From positions 1 through 33,801 of the forward strand of contig JBCBVV010000065.1 of assembly GCA_039817415.1 (NCBI GenBank): DNA of 33,801 nt, read 5' to 3'. The first letter of the stretch is position 1; every line of letters begins with the position of its first letter. This document shows, one piece after another, positions 1-6,831 of the stretch. This DNA comes from JALEFZ01 sp039817415 (lineage in GTDB: Bacteria; Bacteroidota; Bacteroidia; J057). The notes below the pieces were generated by a model. The model had not been told where the DNA came from and did not search any database. It saw only the letters and a list, made by a program, of their open reading frames with translations. The position numbers and the translations under genes are program-made.

Positions 1-59
1 ATGCATAATTTAATAGGAATCTCATGATATTTAAAAGAAATTCTCAAAAAATTATGCAT
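1..59. repeat. 11-bp inverted repeat at window edge
   Basis: ATGCATAATTT at 1-11 is the exact reverse complement of AAATTATGCAT at 49-59, with 37 bp between. The left arm begins at the first base of the window, so the true repeat may be longer. The DNA is non-coding and AT-rich, downstream of the minus-strand alkaline phosphatase gene. Its role is unknown. Confidence 0.4.
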
Positions 60-73
60 GCATACCATATTTC

Positions 74-108
74 ACAAAAACAAAAGAGACTATGTCTAAC
101 ACAGTCCC
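74..108 (-). terminator. Intrinsic terminator of the alkaline phosphatase gene
   Basis: Read on the minus strand, GGGACTGTG (108-100) pairs with CATAGTCTC (94-86), with two G-U pairs and a 5-nt loop. It is followed by a T-rich run (TTTTGTTTTTG). It lies 28 bp past the stop codon of the phosphatase gene, where a terminator is expected. Confidence 0.6.
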
Positions 109-135
109 CTATTTTATCTTGATGTTATTGAGCTA

Positions 136-1272
136 TTATTCCCCTTTGCTTGCCAATTTCCACCTATCCCATTCAGTAGCTTTGATAAGGTGATCGAATA
201 TTTCATTGTTTTCGTAAATCCCCTGGAAATGCTCTGCTCCTGGCCCAAATGCGAAAACAGGAACCATGGTTGCAGAATGTCCACCTGAGGAAAAACCAAA
301 ATCCAGATCACTGTAGGATCTTCTAATGGCGCTTTGTTTTCCCACCAGACTAAATCCACCTGTCTCGTGGTCGGCAGTTACTACAACAAGGGTGTTTCCA
401 TCTTTCTCGGCAAAGTCCAGTGCTTTATGAATCACCTTGTCGAAATCTTTCATCTCTTCAACAATGTATGTTCCATCATTGGCATGACCTCCCCAATCAA
501 TCTGCGAACCTTCAACCATCAAAAAGAATCCCTTCTTGTTATCCGAGCTAAGGTAGTCAAGTGCCATCTCTGTGGATTTGGGTAAGAAGTCTCCCCTACC
601 CTCCGTCATTTTCGGCATACCATCCATAGCAAGAAGGTATCCTACTTTCCCTTTTTCCTGTATCGGCTTTAATTCAGTGGTATCAACATAAAATCCAGCA
701 GCCTCAAGACTGTCTAAATAATTTAGCCCATCTTTTCTTTTAGAAAAGTATTCAAGCCCCCCACCTGCAAAAAAGTCTACCCCTGAATGAACCAAATATT
801 CGGCTATGGCCTCATGCTCATTTCTCGAATAAACATGGGCATAAAAACTTGCTGGAGTGGCATGTGTAATAGAAGAAGTAGCTATGACTCCAGAACGTAG
901 TCCTTCAAATGAAATCATTTCGATTAGGGTAGGAACAGCTAAGGTATCATCATCCACCCCAATAGCTCCATTGTAGGTCTTTACACCACATGCAAAAGCC
1001 GTCGCTCCAGCTGCCGAATCAGTAATCCGCTGTCTAGAGGAAGAGGTTTTTATCAATCCAATTTGCTTAAAACGCTCAAATGAAGGAGTTCCTTCACCAT
1101 AAAATAAACTAGAAGAAACTTGAGAAAGACCCATGCCATCCCCGATCAAAAGAATAACATTTGTAGCCCTTTTACCTGAAACATGTTGAGCCGCTTCTGG
1201 TCTGTTACAAGATAACAGTAGAATTATGGACAGACTTAGCAATACCCTTAGTATCAATTTCACAATAGTCAT
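136..1272 (-). CDS. Alkaline phosphatase, lipoprotein (PhoA-type)
   Basis: This is an alkaline phosphatase of the PhoA superfamily, which releases phosphate from monoesters through a phosphoserine intermediate on a two-zinc/magnesium site. Visible motifs, in order: IGDGMG (metal Asp45), TDSAAGAT with nucleophile Ser86, THATPASFYAH (about 136-146), VEGSQIDWGGHAND (Glu254, with Asp and His), TADHETGG (Asp301, His302) and GGHSATMVPVFA (His332). All catalytic positions expected for the family look intact. The N-terminus has a hydrophobic segment ending in LLLSC (Cys22), so the protein should be a lipoprotein, probably displayed at the outer membrane. At 378 residues it is a compact family member. 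It is transcribed alone on the minus strand, divergent from the membrane-protein gene at 1420. A role in scavenging phosphate is inferred; no Pho box was recognised. Confidence 0.95.
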   Translation of the reverse strand: MTIVKLILRVLLSLSIILLLSCNRPEAAQHVSGKRATNVILLIGDGMGLSQVSSSLFYGEGTPSFERFKQIGLIKTSSSRQRITDSAAGATAFACGVKTYNGAIGVDDDTLAVPTLIEMISFEGLRSGVIATSSITHATPASFYAHVYSRNEHEAIAEYLVHSGVDFFAGGGLEYFSKRKDGLNYLDSLEAAGFYVDTTELKPIQEKGKVGYLLAMDGMPKMTEGRGDFLPKSTEMALDYLSSDNKKGFFLMVEGSQIDWGGHANDGTYIVEEMKDFDKVIHKALDFAEKDGNTLVVVTADHETGGFSLVGKQSAIRRSYSDLDFGFSSGGHSATMVPVFAFGPGAEHFQGIYENNEIFDHLIKATEWDRWKLASKGE

Positions 1273-1362
1273 GACAGGTTCATTTTAGTAAGGATTCCGA
1301 TTTTCAAATACAGGCTTTCAGATTAATTATACATGGCCTAGGCGAAAATTTTCTGAAATTTA

Positions 1363-1394
1363 TTTGGTTAATAAAATTAACTAGATTATAATTG
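1363..1394 (+). promoter_or_regulatory. Bacteroidota-type promoter candidate
   Basis: TTTG at 1363-1366 is followed after 20 bp by TATAATTG at 1387-1394. This matches the Bacteroidota primary-sigma consensus (TTTG, about 19-21 bp, TAnnTTTG) at all but one position. A start about 6 nt downstream leaves a leader of roughly 20 nt before the ATG at 1420. Found by eye only. Confidence 0.45.
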
Positions 1395-1419
1395 TAATAA
1401 GTTAGATAAAATAACCATT

Positions 1420-2004
1420 ATGGAATCACAACCTTTGAGTCCTCAGGAAAGCCTTAATTTAATTACTGAGGTGATTACAGCAGCCAAACAGAGGCAAGAA
1501 GAATCGGGTGCCATTTATTTATATTGGGGGCTGATCATCGCTGCTGTAAGCGGAGCGCATTTTGTATTCCAGTTAAATGGTCAGTATGAATGGATACCCT
1601 TTCCATATTTGTTAATCCCGATAGCCGCCATTCTGTCTTATTTTCTATTTCCTTATTTCAGGAAGACCAAAGTCAAAAATCAGATAGGATCCATTATCAA
1701 TGGAATGTGGGCATTTTCTGGATTTAACATGATGGTCATGGGATTTGCACTTGCCGCAGAACTGGGCAATCACCTAACTCCCTTCATTTTAATTCTTCTT
1801 GGCATTTCGCTGGGTATTTCTGGCTTGGCTTCTGACAACAGAGTCTTGCTGATAGCTGGGATAATAGCGAATATTGCAGGAATGGCGGGATTTTGGATTC
1901 CATTGGACTATCTCCCACTGCTCATGGCTGGTGTCAGTCTAGGCTGCGTCATGGTACCTGGAATCATCCTCAACAGCGCATACAGAAAGCGGAAACATGT
2001 ATAA
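1420..2004 (+). CDS. Six-helix membrane protein paired with a winged-helix regulator
   Basis: A 194-residue integral inner-membrane protein. A charged, amphipathic N-terminus (about 1-28, SPQESLNLITEVITAAKQR) precedes six hydrophobic segments near 31-51, 62-80, 94-113, 119-137, 141-159 and 162-182, and it ends in a basic tail (YRKRKHV). No catalytic motif is visible. I recall similar proteins (an N-terminal helix and then a YLYWGLII-like first segment) in many Bacteroidota, usually beside a small winged-helix gene; this is memory, not a search. Here the next gene starts inside the last codons of this one (8-bp overlap), so the two are co-transcribed and probably translationally coupled. The function is unknown; the arrangement suggests a membrane partner for the regulator. 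Confidence 0.85.
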   Translation: MESQPLSPQESLNLITEVITAAKQRQEESGAIYLYWGLIIAAVSGAHFVFQLNGQYEWIPFPYLLIPIAAILSYFLFPYFRKTKVKNQIGSIINGMWAFSGFNMMVMGFALAAELGNHLTPFILILLGISLGISGLASDNRVLLIAGIIANIAGMAGFWIPLDYLPLLMAGVSLGCVMVPGIILNSAYRKRKHV

Positions 2005-2284
2005 AGATCTTGATCCTTTGATTCACTCTAAACTGCGCTTGACCATTATGTCTCATTTGGTCAAACAGAAGGTTAGTGATTTTAAGGAGCTCAAAGATAT
2101 GACAAAGGCCAACTCTGGTAACGTCAGCATCCAACTCGGAAAGTTAGAAGAAGCTGGGTACCTCAAAGTGGTGAAAGGGTATAAAAACAATTACCAACAC
2201 ACCTCTGTAGAGTTGACCGATAAGGGCCTTGAAGCATTTGAGACATACGTCCAAGCCTTAAGAGCCTATATAGATTTAGAATAG
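1997..2284 (+). CDS. Winged helix-turn-helix transcriptional regulator
   Basis: A 95-residue protein made almost entirely of one winged-helix DNA-binding domain of the MarR/ArsR-like type. Helix 1 is in LDPLIHSKLRLTIMSHL. The recognition-helix region is FKELKDMTKANSGNVSIQLGKLEEAGYL (about 28-55). The wing is VVKGYKNNYQHTSVELTDKG, followed by a C-terminal helix that probably dimerises. The TKANSGNVSIQLGKLEEAGYL pattern is typical of the family. There is no cysteine pair or obvious ligand domain. The start ATG lies inside the end of the upstream membrane-protein gene (overlap 1997-2004). Binding site and signal are unknown; control of its own operon is the simplest inference. Confidence 0.9.
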   Translation: MYKDLDPLIHSKLRLTIMSHLVKQKVSDFKELKDMTKANSGNVSIQLGKLEEAGYLKVVKGYKNNYQHTSVELTDKGLEAFETYVQALRAYIDLE

Positions 2285-2307
2285 CATGATGTGATAAAAT
2301 AAGGTAA

Positions 2308-2324
2308 GCGTTTCATTGAGACGC
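2308..2324 (+). other. Small stem-loop after the regulator gene
   Basis: GCGTTTC (2308-2314) pairs with GAGACGC (2318-2324) around a 3-nt loop, with one G-T pair. It lies 24 bp past the stop of the winged-helix gene. No T-run follows directly, so it is at best a weak terminator or a 3' end stabiliser. Confidence 0.3.
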
Positions 2325-2427
2325 CTGGGATATCCATGACTTTATTTTTTCCCTGACCCTTGAAGTGATTTATGGGTCCCGACCTAACTATGTCCACTAT
2401 TTCCTCTTACTTCATAATCATAAAGCA

Positions 2428-3252
2428 ATGAAACGAGTTAGCATTATCAGCGTTTTTATCTGTATTGGAATGGCCATTTTCATGTTTTTTTCCTCCCAAA
2501 TGGCCATTGCCAATGAACCGATTGGACCTTCTTACGATGCCATCTGGGAAGCACAACCCGCCAAAGATTCAAGCCTCGTCAATATTCAAGACAGGATTTA
2601 CCAAAGTTTTGTCCAAAGCTTTATCCAGCAACAAGAGCAACCCATATCTGAAATCATCACAGAATTAGCTGTGCTGGACAAAGAGAAAAATCAGAAGTTG
2701 ATAAGATACTGGATGAGTTATGCCGAGTACTATCATTCTATTTTTCATCTTCAAAATGACAACAAAGAGGCAGCCAAAAAAGCTTGCATGTCCTCCTTGG
2801 GAAGACTTGAAAAGTTAAAGGGTAAAAACTCGGAAGATTATGCGCTCCTAGCCATGGTACAGAGTTTTGCCATCCAATTTGTCTCCCCTATGAAAGCGCC
2901 CTTTATCTCCAGCAAGGTGAAAAAGTATGCTGAAAAGGCCATATCTATTGATGACCAAAATCCGAGAGCCTATTATGTTTTAGGAAGCAATGATTACTAC
3001 ACACCCGAACAGTATGGAGGTGGAAAAAAGGTGGTTGAATATCTCTCCAAGGCCATTGACCTACCCGAACAGGCGGTTTCCAATCCCTACCTGCCTAGTT
3101 GGGGCAAACAAGAAGCCTATGAAATGATCGTTAAGTTCTTCATCAAAAAAGAACAATGGGAAGAGGCCAAACAGTACTTCCAGCAAGGCGTAGAAGCCTA
3201 TCCAGAGAACTACCAGCTCAATAAGCTCGCCTCCAAATTGGTAGGTAAATAA
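2428..3252 (+). CDS. Exported TPR-containing protein
   Basis: A 274-residue exported protein. The start at 2428 (MKRVSIISVF) is preferred over an in-frame ATG 63 bp upstream, because it places the signal peptide (hydrophobic core about 5-23, probable cleavage near MAIA/NEP at 28) at the N-terminus. The mature part is all-helical, with TPR-like hairpins: about 160-190 (KKYAEKAISIDDQNPRAYYVLG), 195-215 and 228-265 (KEQWEEAKQYFQQGVEAYPEN). A YYTPEQYGGGKK stretch (about 190-201) sits between repeats. TPRs bind proteins, so a periplasmic scaffold role is likely. The TonB-dependent receptor gene follows 84 bp downstream on the same strand, so the two may be functionally linked, although a strong hairpin lies between them. 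The specific function is unknown. Confidence 0.8.
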   Translation: MKRVSIISVFICIGMAIFMFFSSQMAIANEPIGPSYDAIWEAQPAKDSSLVNIQDRIYQSFVQSFIQQQEQPISEIITELAVLDKEKNQKLIRYWMSYAEYYHSIFHLQNDNKEAAKKACMSSLGRLEKLKGKNSEDYALLAMVQSFAIQFVSPMKAPFISSKVKKYAEKAISIDDQNPRAYYVLGSNDYYTPEQYGGGKKVVEYLSKAIDLPEQAVSNPYLPSWGKQEAYEMIVKFFIKKEQWEEAKQYFQQGVEAYPENYQLNKLASKLVGK

Positions 3253-3294
3253 ACATCCTTCCCTTCCTACAGCTGAAACCAATCTTATTCATTC

Positions 3295-3318
3295 GGGGGG
3301 CACTCCCATATGCCCCCC
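3295..3318 (+). terminator. GC-rich hairpin between TPR and TonB-receptor genes
   Basis: GGGGGGCA (3295-3302) pairs perfectly with TGCCCCCC (3311-3318) around an 8-nt loop. It is 42 bp past the TPR stop codon and ends 17 bp before the receptor ATG. The following sequence (TCTCATTTCCTT) is pyrimidine-rich without a clean T-run. It could be a terminator for the first gene or an expression-tuning leader hairpin for the receptor. Confidence 0.5.
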
Positions 3319-3335
3319 TCTCATTTCCTTTGCCT

Positions 3336-5483
3336 ATGAAAACCATCTTATTCTTCCTGGGATTATTTGGCTATTGTTTTGCCCAGCTTCCTGTATCAGG
3401 AAAAGTGATTGACCAAAATGGCAATCCCGTGTTTGCCGTCAATGTCGTTCTCAAAGCTGATCCTTCTCAAGGTACTTTGACCGATTTAGATGGCGCATTT
3501 CAATGGGATAAGCTAAAAAAGAATGATACCCTCTTAGTTGTTTTTCCTGCCTACCAAAGCTATCAAATCACTTTCTCTGAGGTTTTGGAAAACCAACCAC
3601 TGCTTATCAAACTCAAGGAAAAGGCTCTTTCTCTTGAGGAGGTTCAAATCAGAGCTAGAACGCCTATCGCTGATCAGTTTTCAGTGATAAAGCTCAAGAA
3701 ACTGGACATTTATTTGAACCCAGTTTCTGCAGCAGATCCCCTTAGGGCCATCACTTCCCTGCCCTCTTCAACCAATACGAATGAATCGGCTAACCCTAGT
3801 TTGCGAGGAAGTGCGGCAGGTCGAACAAGGGTGGTGGTAAATGGGGTTCCTATTTATTCTCCAGTAAGAAATACTCAAATCAATGGTCTAGGCACTTTTA
3901 GCTTATTCAACACAGAGTTATTGGATGCACAATATGTCTTTGCCTCAAATCCACCTCTCACCTTTGGAAACAGCAGTGGGGGCCTCGTTCAAATCGAAAC
4001 CCAAAAAGAACTCAAGAAAAATTCTTGGCAGCTAAGTATGAGCCTGGCAAGTGTAGGTTTTTTTAGGAACCAACAACTTGGAGAAAAGTCATTTCTACAA
4101 GTATATGGGAATTACCAGTTTTCAGCTGCTTTCACGGGAATACAACCCAATTCTTTAGGCTTTCTCAAGTCCTTTGGTACAAGAGATGTTGGGCTGCATC
4201 TACGTACGGCCCTCAATTCCAACTGGTCATTTAGCCTGATGTCTTATGGCATTGCTGAAGATTACGAGGTAGAAACGGAAGTCTATTCCTATAAAGGACT
4301 CGCAACTGGGGATAAAATCAGGTCCTTCCATGTAGCTGGCCTGGATTGGCAAGGTAAATCTTCGGGTCTAGCCATTCGAGCAGGTTGGGATGGAAGTCAA
4401 TCCAATTATGCTTATGGCAATATCAAATCTCACACGAAAACTGTGCAGGAGTATGCCTCTCTTTCCTACAAAAATTTCCTGAATAGAAAATGGACCCTTC
4501 AAGTAGGAGCGAACTACGATGGATACGGCCGCAGCTTTGATGACACGACTTCGGTATATTTCTTTGCTCTTGATCCCTCCTCTCCTTATCAGGCCATTGA
4601 TACCCTTGCCCGAAGGCCTTTGCTAGAAGGACATACCTATGTCAAATTTGAACCCAGCGAAAGCCTGCACCTTGCTGCTGGCCTAAGAACAAACGTCCCT
4701 TTAGGCGAACTTGATCCTTTCCTGAGTTTTCAATTTTCGGCACGTCAAGAGTTAGGGAATGGACATTCTATCTTGTTGAGCGGAGGTAGGTACCACAGCT
4801 ACACGGTACCTGGATTCTTTTTCAGAGGAACGGAACTATTAGAAAGTAATCAGGTAGCGATAGACTACAGCTATGAAGGAGAATTATCGCAAGCGACCTT
4901 TGCCATTTTTGGGAAAAAAGAGAATGGCCTACAAAATGACGACTTTTTCTTTATCAGAAGAGCGGATATTTTCGGTCTAGAGGGCTCTATTCAACAGGAA
5001 TTGGGAAGATATAGCCGATTTACCCTTGCCAGTACATACCTCATTCACCAAATCCGTTTCAATGTGGAAGGTGACGTTTTTAAAGGAAGTAGAGATCTAC
5101 CTATCTTCCTTAAAAGTGGCCTAAGTATCAATCCTCCTAAATTATTCTCGATTAACATTAGTTACATAGGGCGACCTGGAACAGTCTTCACAGCGATTGA
5201 TGGGGGGAACTTTAGAAACGATTTGAACGCATATGAACCCATTTTCAATACAGAGGTGAATGCAGAACGCTTGCCAGCCTACCATAATATTTCTGTAGGA
5301 TTGAGTAAATATAAATTGACCTCATATGGAAGCCTTGTCGCATTTTTAAGCGTAAACAATGTCTTAAACCGAAGAAATCCCCTTGCTCCTCTGTATAACA
5401 GAGAATATGACAGCCTAGATTATGCCATTTTGAGCCTTCGAACCTTCTATTTTGGCCTTATTTGGGAGATAAATGGCAAATAG
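3336..5483 (+). CDS. TonB-dependent outer-membrane receptor
   Basis: A 715-residue outer-membrane receptor that imports a ligand using TonB/ExbBD energy. A signal peptide occupies 1-16 (cut before QLPVSG). Then comes a CarboxypepD_reg-like beta domain (about 18-95, with SGKVIDQNGNPVFAVNVVLK and GTLTDLDGAFQW), a plug domain (about 110-215, with NPSLRGSAAGRTRVVVNGVPI) and a beta-barrel to the C-terminus, whose last strand ends in TFYFGLIWEINGK. This is shorter than SusC-type receptors (about 1000 residues) and no SusD-like gene is adjacent, so a siderophore, metal or small-molecule ligand is more likely than a glycan. The ATG at 3336 fits better than the TTG two codons upstream. The exported TPR protein gene lies directly upstream. 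The substrate is unknown. Confidence 0.9.
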   Translation: MKTILFFLGLFGYCFAQLPVSGKVIDQNGNPVFAVNVVLKADPSQGTLTDLDGAFQWDKLKKNDTLLVVFPAYQSYQITFSEVLENQPLLIKLKEKALSLEEVQIRARTPIADQFSVIKLKKLDIYLNPVSAADPLRAITSLPSSTNTNESANPSLRGSAAGRTRVVVNGVPIYSPVRNTQINGLGTFSLFNTELLDAQYVFASNPPLTFGNSSGGLVQIETQKELKKNSWQLSMSLASVGFFRNQQLGEKSFLQVYGNYQFSAAFTGIQPNSLGFLKSFGTRDVGLHLRTALNSNWSFSLMSYGIAEDYEVETEVYSYKGLATGDKIRSFHVAGLDWQGKSSGLAIRAGWDGSQSNYAYGNIKSHTKTVQEYASLSYKNFLNRKWTLQVGANYDGYGRSFDDTTSVYFFALDPSSPYQAIDTLARRPLLEGHTYVKFEPSESLHLAAGLRTNVPLGELDPFLSFQFSARQELGNGHSILLSGGRYHSYTVPGFFFRGTELLESNQVAIDYSYEGELSQATFAIFGKKENGLQNDDFFFIRRADIFGLEGSIQQELGRYSRFTLASTYLIHQIRFNVEGDVFKGSRDLPIFLKSGLSINPPKLFSINISYIGRPGTVFTAIDGGNFRNDLNAYEPIFNTEVNAERLPAYHNISVGLSKYKLTSYGSLVAFLSVNNVLNRRNPLAPLYNREYDSLDYAILSLRTFYFGLIWEINGK

Positions 5484-5837
5484 CAGAAGTTTTAATAGCA
5501 AATTCTGCCAGTTTTAGGGAATATTTGACAGCGAATCTTCCTTTTTTATCAGCAATCCTGACAATTTCTCCATTCTAAAGGCATGTTGGCTTCCAAAGCT
5601 GATTTGGCACATTCAGAAAATTTCTGGTAATCTGGATAAACGGAAGTTTTTAAAACAAGTAGCCTATTTTCTTTTTTTCACTGATTCATTTTCCAACCTT
5701 TTTATAGCAAATGGGCTTTTTCTGACACCTTTGGCACGTTGGTACAACTCCTGCAATAGTGAATGTGTAGTAAATAGTTATTGGGGTTAACCCCTTACAT
5801 TGATCATTACCTATCACATCATATAACCCACAAGAAA
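5484..5837 (+). promoter_or_regulatory. Upstream control region of phasin-like gene 1
   Basis: A 354-bp non-coding region that holds repeated AGCAA-type elements and a sigma-54-type promoter rather than a gene. Elements: TTTTAATAGCAAAT (5490-5503), ATTTGACAGCGAAT (5523-5536), TTTTTATCAGCAAT (about 5542-5556) and TTTTTATAGCAAAT (5699-5712). The last lies 34 bp (G of AGC to first G of GG) upstream of the -24 GG. The same element at the same distance occurs before the second phasin-like gene, so this looks like functional regulatory DNA. An activator of the NtrC family binding these sites is inferred. Confidence 0.6.
5740..5754 (+). promoter_or_regulatory. Sigma-54-type (-24/-12) promoter of phasin-like gene 1
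   Basis: TGGTACAACTCCTGC matches the sigma-54 consensus TGGCAC-N5-TTGC, with GG (5741-5742) and GC (5753-5754) separated by exactly 10 bp. It is followed by AATAGT. The block is shared with the promoter at 6817, including a TTGGCACG 8 bp upstream in both. Expected leader length is about 70 nt before the ATG at 5838. Confidence 0.65.
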
Positions 5838-6341
5838 ATGGAAAATCTGCTAAAAAAATTCTTTTACACTGGCGTAGGACTTGTTTCTATCACTGCTGAG
5901 CGTCTTCAGAAAACTGTAGACGAAATGGTCGGAGAAGGAAAAGTATCTGAGGACGAAGGAAAGAAAATCGTGGACAGCTTCATCGAAGATGTCGAGAAGC
6001 GTCGCGACGAATTTGAGTCCAACATGAAGGAGAGCATTGAGAAGTTCACTAGCAACATCGAAACGCCTGAGTTCATGAAAAATAACTTCTTTACTGAACT
6101 TTTCGAGCGCATCGAAAAAATCGAAGAGAAGTTAGGAATCGAGTACGAAAAGCGTAGCGAGAATCCTGTGAAGGATGCAGTTGAGGACATGGCTAAAGCT
6201 GCTGAGGAAGTAAAAGAAAATGTAGAGCAGAAAGCTACTGATGTGCAGGATGCCTTGGCTTCAGGTGCAGAAAATGTACAGAATGCAGCCCAAGAAACAA
6301 TTGACAATGTCAAAGACGCCATTGATGGCGACGAAAAATAA
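5838..6341 (+). CDS. Phasin-like protein, copy 1
   Basis: A 167-residue, highly charged, almost fully helical protein. The first 75 residues (MENLLKKFFYTGVGLVS, then ERLQKTVDEMVGEGKVSEDEGKKIVD) resemble the phasin / PhaF-PhaI superfamily, whose members coat polyhydroxyalkanoate granules or other hydrophobic surfaces. A short hydrophobic start (7-19) is followed by coiled-coil-like helices to about 100. The C-terminal part (110-167: KAAEEVKENVEQKATDV and onward) consists of amphipathic Ala/Glu/Lys repeats like those of LEA proteins or apolipoproteins. There is no signal peptide, so it should be cytoplasmic. The ATG at 5838 is chosen because the paralogue at 6900 begins with the same MENLL; an upstream TTG extension has no counterpart. 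A sigma-54-type promoter precedes it and two hairpins follow. PHA binding is an inference; no PHA synthase is in the window. Confidence 0.8.
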   Translation: MENLLKKFFYTGVGLVSITAERLQKTVDEMVGEGKVSEDEGKKIVDSFIEDVEKRRDEFESNMKESIEKFTSNIETPEFMKNNFFTELFERIEKIEEKLGIEYEKRSENPVKDAVEDMAKAAEEVKENVEQKATDVQDALASGAENVQNAAQETIDNVKDAIDGDEK

Positions 6342-6359
6342 TCGGATGTTTTTTATTGA

Positions 6360-6370
6360 GTAGGTGAAGA
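6360..6370 (+). promoter_or_regulatory. Conserved 3' UTR motif GTAGGTGAAGA, copy 1
   Basis: GTAGGTGAAGA lies directly before the terminator hairpin of phasin-like gene 1 and recurs in the same position (7362-7372) after gene 2. An upstream GATGTTT is also shared. It could be part of the terminator context or an RNA-binding or processing site; function unknown. Confidence 0.4.
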
Positions 6371-6372
6371 AT

Positions 6373-6405
6373 GCCGGTCTGCGACAGACCGGCTTCTCTA
6401 TTTTT
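6373..6405 (+). terminator. Intrinsic terminator of phasin-like gene 1
   Basis: GCCGGTCTG (6373-6381) pairs perfectly with CAGACCGGC (6385-6393) around a 3-nt loop, followed by TTCTCTATTTTT. It begins 31 bp after the stop codon and is a strong intrinsic terminator. Confidence 0.85.
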
Positions 6406-6416
6406 ATGCTATTGAA

Positions 6417-6442
6417 AGAGGGCCTTGGTCCTCTCTTTTTTT
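6417..6442 (+). terminator. Second, back-up terminator
   Basis: AGAGGGCC (6417-6424) pairs with GGTCCTCT (6427-6434) with one G-T pair, followed by a long T-run (CTTTTTTT). It comes 23 bp after the first hairpin, making a tandem terminator that shields the downstream control region from read-through. Confidence 0.75.
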
Positions 6443-6561
6443 GCCCTTGAGCATAATCAAATTCACAGAGGTAACGACATGCTTGATTCCAGATTCTAGA
6501 TCACGGATGGCCATTTACTTGGTAATGAAGCGTGTAACACGATCATCCATCCATCAAGCAT

Positions 6562-6588
6562 GGGAAATTTTAACAGCAAGCCTTGCTG
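6562..6588 (+). repeat. Upstream element B1 with palindrome
   Basis: GGGAAATTTTAACAGCAAG (6562-6580) is the first copy of the element. Its 3' half forms a 15-bp palindrome, CAGCAAG (6574-6580), one base, CTTGCTG (6582-6588). The dyad is what a dimeric activator site would look like. Confidence 0.55.
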
Positions 6589-6616
6589 ACATTCTTCCGT
6601 TTTAGCTGTCATTAAT

Positions 6617-6635
6617 GGAAACTTTAACAGCAAAT
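6617..6635 (+). repeat. Upstream element B2
   Basis: GGAAACTTTAACAGCAAAT is the second copy of the element. It is embedded in an inverted repeat, CTGTCATT (6606-6613) and AATGACAG (6633-6640), and followed by an inverted TTTGCTG core. Confidence 0.55.
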
Positions 6636-6717
6636 GACAGAATTTTGCTGCCATAGCTTCCTTTTCCTTGGAATTGGCAGACTCAGCTCCAAGCGCAAGA
6701 AAAGCCTAAGAGGAGAA

Positions 6718-6737
6718 GGGGAAATTTTAACAGCAAT
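6718..6737 (+). repeat. Upstream element B3
   Basis: GGGGAAATTTTAACAGCAAT is the third copy of the element, nearly identical to B1 over 18 bases. It lies 51 bp before the promoter-proximal copy. Confidence 0.55.
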
Positions 6738-6768
6738 CAAACGTGTCGAAAAACGATTCCGCCATATA

Positions 6769-6789
6769 GGGGAAATTTTTATAGCAAAT
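6769..6789 (+). repeat. Promoter-proximal upstream element B4
   Basis: GGGGAAA followed by TTTTTATAGCAAAT. Its AGC guanine (6784) is 34 bp upstream of the -24 GG, exactly as for the proximal copy of the first phasin-like gene (5707 to 5741). The 14-base core is identical in the two genes. Confidence 0.6.
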
Positions 6790-6816
6790 TCAGCCAATTA
6801 GGATGTTTTGGCACGA

Positions 6817-6831
6817 TGGCACAAAGCCTGC
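6817..6831 (+). promoter_or_regulatory. Sigma-54-type (-24/-12) promoter of phasin-like gene 2
   Basis: TGGCACAAAGCCTGC matches the sigma-54 consensus, with an exact TGGCAC and GG (6818-6819) and GC (6830-6831) separated by 10 bp. It is followed by AATAGT, as in copy 1. TTTTGGCACG lies just upstream at 6806-6815. The promoter is 68 bp before the ATG. Confidence 0.7.

Noticed and set aside
3330..3335. TTG start of the TonB-receptor gene
   Set aside because: The ATG two codons later gives a normal signal peptide without an added Met-Pro.
5731..5745. Reading TTGGCACG (5731-5738 and 6808-6815) as the -24 box of the phasin promoters
   Set aside because: In that register no GC lies 10 bp after the GG in either promoter. 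The register 8 bp downstream fits GG-N10-GC in both copies, so the first motif is treated as a conserved neighbour, possibly another protein site.
5781..5837. Longer version of phasin-like protein 1 from an upstream TTG
   Set aside because: The extension lies in the leader downstream of the promoter, has no counterpart in the paralogue, and both proteins start naturally with MENLL.
5906..6322. Ser/Phe-rich open frames opposite both phasin-like genes (also 7082-7315)
   Set aside because: They mirror Glu/Lys/Ala-rich codons of the real genes and are antisense artefacts.
5490..6789. CRISPR array
   Set aside because: The repeated elements are short, degenerate and unevenly spaced (51, 54 and 103 bp, interrupted by a gene). 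There are no uniform spacers and no cas genes.
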